The position numbers and the translations under genes were made by a program. Below the pieces are notes generated by a model that was not told the origin of the DNA, made no database searches, and worked only from the letters and a program-made list of their open reading frames with translations. Shown here in pieces: positions 53,761-55,424 of a DNA stretch of 55,424 bases. The stretch spans positions 1 through 55,424 of the forward strand of contig CANBOV010000006.1 in assembly GCA_947371275.1 (NCBI GenBank), in the 5' to 3' direction. Source of the DNA: Flavobacteriaceae bacterium. GTDB lineage: Bacteria > Bacteroidota > Bacteroidia > Flavobacteriales > Flavobacteriaceae. Position 1 is the stretch's first letter. Each line of letters begins with the position of its first letter.

Positions 53761-53985
53761 ATGAATAACACGCCTTCCAAAGATCCACTACACGGAGTAA
53801 CCCTCCAAAAAATCGTCGAGACCTTGGCCGACTTCTACGGCTTTGACACTTTGAGCGAACTAATAAAGATTAAATGTTTTACCAACAATCCCAGCGTGAA
53901 GTCGAGTCTAACTTTTCTGAGAAAAACCGATTGGGCAAGAAAAAAAGTGGAACAACTGTATATACAAACGCTTCCTAAATTATAA
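53761..53985 (+). CDS. VF530 family protein (DUF2132)
   Basis: A 74-residue protein of the small VF530 family, thought to bind DNA. The start at 53761 gives MNNTPSKDPLHGVTLQKIVE; the preceding in-frame codons are terminator sequence. Family features are KDPLHGVTL, LVDFYGW-like LADFYGFDTLSE, CFTNNPSVKSSLTFLRKTDWAR (split at about residues 45-66) and a C-terminal KVEQLYI. Its function is not established. Confidence 0.9.
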   Translation: MNNTPSKDPLHGVTLQKIVETLADFYGFDTLSELIKIKCFTNNPSVKSSLTFLRKTDWARKKVEQLYIQTLPKL

Positions 53986-53990
53986 TAGGG

Positions 53991-54551
53991 CTATTTACGA
54001 AAGTTTCGTCTTAATAAGGAATAAATAACCGTATCCCAAAACTTGCCTTCCCACAGCTCATTTTCTAAGATATGAGCTTCTTTAACAAAACCATTCTTTT
54101 GCAATACCCGCTCTGAAGCTACATTATCGGGATCAATAACCGCCTCAATAGAGTGGAAGTTGACGGTGCCAAATCCATATGCCAAAACCGCATCAATCGC
54201 TTCCGTAGCATAACCTTGCCCATGGTGCTCCGCTAAAAGCATATACCCCAATTCAGCTCGGTGGTTCTCAGGCTGTATTCGATACAATCCTATAACACCC
54301 ATAAAGGCATCATTGTCTTTCAAAGTAATAACCCAATTAATAGCAGCATTAGTTTCCCAAGCGGATTCGATTGTGGCGATATGTGCCAAACCATCTTCAA
54401 CGGTAGTAACCAAAGGTCTAGGGATGTACCGCATAGTTTCAGGATTTCCCCGCATAGCAATCACACCATCCAAGTCATCTTGACAAATCCGACGAAGAAT
54501 TAAACGCTCGGTTGCTAAAGACTGAAAAGGGTGGAAGTTGATAGTTAACAT
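53991..54551 (-). CDS. GNAT N-acetyltransferase, RimJ/RimL-like
   Basis: A 186-residue acetyl-CoA-dependent acyltransferase. It has LATERLILRRICQDD (residues 12-26), WVITLKDNDAFMGVIGLYRI, AELGYMLLAEHHGQGYATEAI with the acetyl-CoA-binding HGQGYA loop, and DPDNVASERVLQKNGFV. This is the RimJ/RimL-type subgroup; the target could be a ribosomal protein, another protein or a small amine. It faces the VF530 gene across 5 nt. Confidence 0.9.
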   Translation of the reverse strand: MLTINFHPFQSLATERLILRRICQDDLDGVIAMRGNPETMRYIPRPLVTTVEDGLAHIATIESAWETNAAINWVITLKDNDAFMGVIGLYRIQPENHRAELGYMLLAEHHGQGYATEAIDAVLAYGFGTVNFHSIEAVIDPDNVASERVLQKNGFVKEAHILENELWEGKFWDTVIYSLLRRNFRK

Positions 54552-54784
54552 ATTTTTTTTTAGTAAATGTATATAATTTCTTTAGTAAGCTCACTAATTA
54601 GATACTCTATAACATATGCTTGTTTGCCCATACATCTTCAGTGGTACTCTAGTAAAACACTGAAAAGCAAATCATTACCATTTTATCAAATATGTATTTT
54701 TTAGTAAAAAAATTTGGTCACTCTATTTATTTTACTAATTTTATCGAGCCCATTAATCTATTCATTAATTTAAACTTATTTATT

Positions 54785-55066
54785 ATGGTACCTAATTTCG
54801 AATCCATCGAAAAGGAAAACATTCATTTACTTTCCTTTCCTCATGCCGAAGTGCTAGAGTCCAAAGAAGCAATGCAACAACGTTTTTCTGAATTAAACAG
54901 AGCATTAGCCCTAGGGAATCTCGAACATTCTAAAACCAAAATCTTCTTTGAAGACAATCACTCTAAAAAAGTAGTCGAAACCACCGTTTGGGCCCTAACT
55001 GATCAAAGGGTTATTCTCAAACAAGGACACTCTATTCCAATAAACCGGATTTATAAGTCGGCCTAA
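54785..55066 (+). CDS. Small conserved flavobacterial protein, unknown function
   Basis: The ATG at 54785 gives a 93-residue acidic soluble protein that starts MVPNFESIEKENIHLLSFPH; the in-frame region upstream is AT-rich and reads as leader. It contains ELNRALALGNLEHSKTKIFF and a well-ordered end, VVETTVWALTDQRVILKQG and IPINRIYKS. The pattern looks like a small beta-rich or PH-like fold, which is a guess. I recall similar conserved small proteins in this family but no name. A terminator follows closely. Confidence 0.7.
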   Translation: MVPNFESIEKENIHLLSFPHAEVLESKEAMQQRFSELNRALALGNLEHSKTKIFFEDNHSKKVVETTVWALTDQRVILKQGHSIPINRIYKSA

Positions 55067-55071
55067 ACCCA

Positions 55072-55097
55072 AAACCACTCTACAGAGTGGTTTTTTT
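55072..55097 (+). terminator. Rho-independent terminator after the small protein gene
   Basis: A perfect 9-bp stem AAACCACTC/GAGTGGTTT with a TACA loop and seven T. Confidence 0.9.
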
Positions 55098-55327
55098 ATG
55101 CTTCAAAGCTTTCCTCTAAAGCTCACAATATGGGAAATTTATATTGTTTGTGTAAGAATAATTCAGTATCAAATGTTAAAATTATGCATTTCGTCGATTT
55201 TATTTGGTATTTAATCGATGATTGACGTACTATTGTATAACCAAATCAAACAATACGTTCTGTCATTTACTAATTAAATAAAGTGTTTGCCCCACATCTA
55301 CTTTATTAAAAAACTTAACCTACTACT

Positions 55328-55424
55328 ATGAAAGCAAAAATGTTTAGAGCATTGTTGCCGTTAGCAATCGTGCTCACTTTGGTGTCCTGTTCTTCGAATT
55401 CTACAGAAGATAATTCAGCGAACA
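55328..55424 (+). CDS. Lipoprotein, N-terminal fragment (cut by window end)
   Basis: The ATG at 55328 opens a frame to the last base: 32 residues with a hydrophobic leader and a lipobox-like LVSCSSN (Cys21), so a surface or periplasmic lipoprotein is starting here. After the cysteine come Ser, Asn, Thr and Glu, a usual flexible linker. The rest lies outside, so no family can be named. About 230 bp of AT-rich DNA without a clear -7 box precede it. Confidence 0.7.
   Translation, partial: MKAKMFRALLPLAIVLTLVSCSSNSTEDNSAN

Overview
The window looks like a chromosomal, mostly housekeeping segment of a Flavobacteriaceae genome (Flavobacterium or a close relative). The evidence is AT-rich DNA, poor Shine-Dalgarno sites, many -7 boxes of the Bacteroidetes type (TAnnTTTG), type IX secretion (T9SS) C-terminal sorting domains, the small Bacteroidetes-type omega subunit, DUF4835 and other families typical of this class. 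I see no tRNA, rRNA, CRISPR array, transposase, integrase or phage gene.

Region 1 (1-9.4 kb) holds a DEAD-box RNA helicase cut by the left edge, a small secreted carboxypeptidase-regulatory-domain protein, trmH, a sirtuin, purB, guaB, an HMG-CoA lyase and pyrD. Region 2 (9.6-16.4 kb) has nadC, a YihY/BrkB membrane protein, a DUF2147 protein, priA, an orphan LytTR response regulator and the rpsF-rpsR-rplI operon. Region 3 (16.4-22.1 kb) has ligA, two tandem paralogous membrane proteins and a 5'-nucleotidase whose two domains are separate genes in swapped order.

Region 4 (22.1-29.9 kb) is a conserved biosynthesis, envelope and DNA-repair block: dapA, bamD, rpoZ-like omega, coaBC, DUF4835, recN and fabV. 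Region 5 (30-41 kb) contains a large T9SS cargo protein, a glycosyltransferase, coaE, a histidine kinase/response regulator pair resembling Bacteroides RprXY, an acyl-ACP thioesterase, miaA, an exonuclease/GIY-YIG fusion and a YggS protein.

Region 6 (40.5-48.1 kb) is the most accessory-like. It has a long intergenic stretch with a possible structured RNA, a secreted Lys/Ala/Glu-rich TPR protein, an RsiV/DUF3298 protein, and two secreted repeat proteins with sorting domains (seven RCC1 repeats; about fourteen delta-60 repeats). It also carries several copies of a dispersed intergenic element bracketed by TTTGGAATTT. Region 7 (48.1 kb to the end) returns to conserved genes: DUF1015, 3-hydroxybutyryl-CoA dehydrogenase, a Gfo/Idh/MocA oxidoreductase, pcm, smpB, a porin-like barrel, VF530, GNAT, a small conserved protein and the start of a lipoprotein gene.

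The genes cover purine, pyrimidine, NAD, CoA, lysine/peptidoglycan and fatty-acid synthesis, replication restart and repair, ribosome components and outer-membrane assembly. I found no convincing new multi-gene system. The best leads are the 81-nt repeat family, the possible pseudoknotted RNA at about 40.7 kb, the split swapped nucleotidase, the sirtuin without zinc cysteines, the divergent YhhN-like pair, and a group of genes whose -7 box lies only 4-6 nt from the start codon. All functional calls come from reading motifs by eye; no database search was run.
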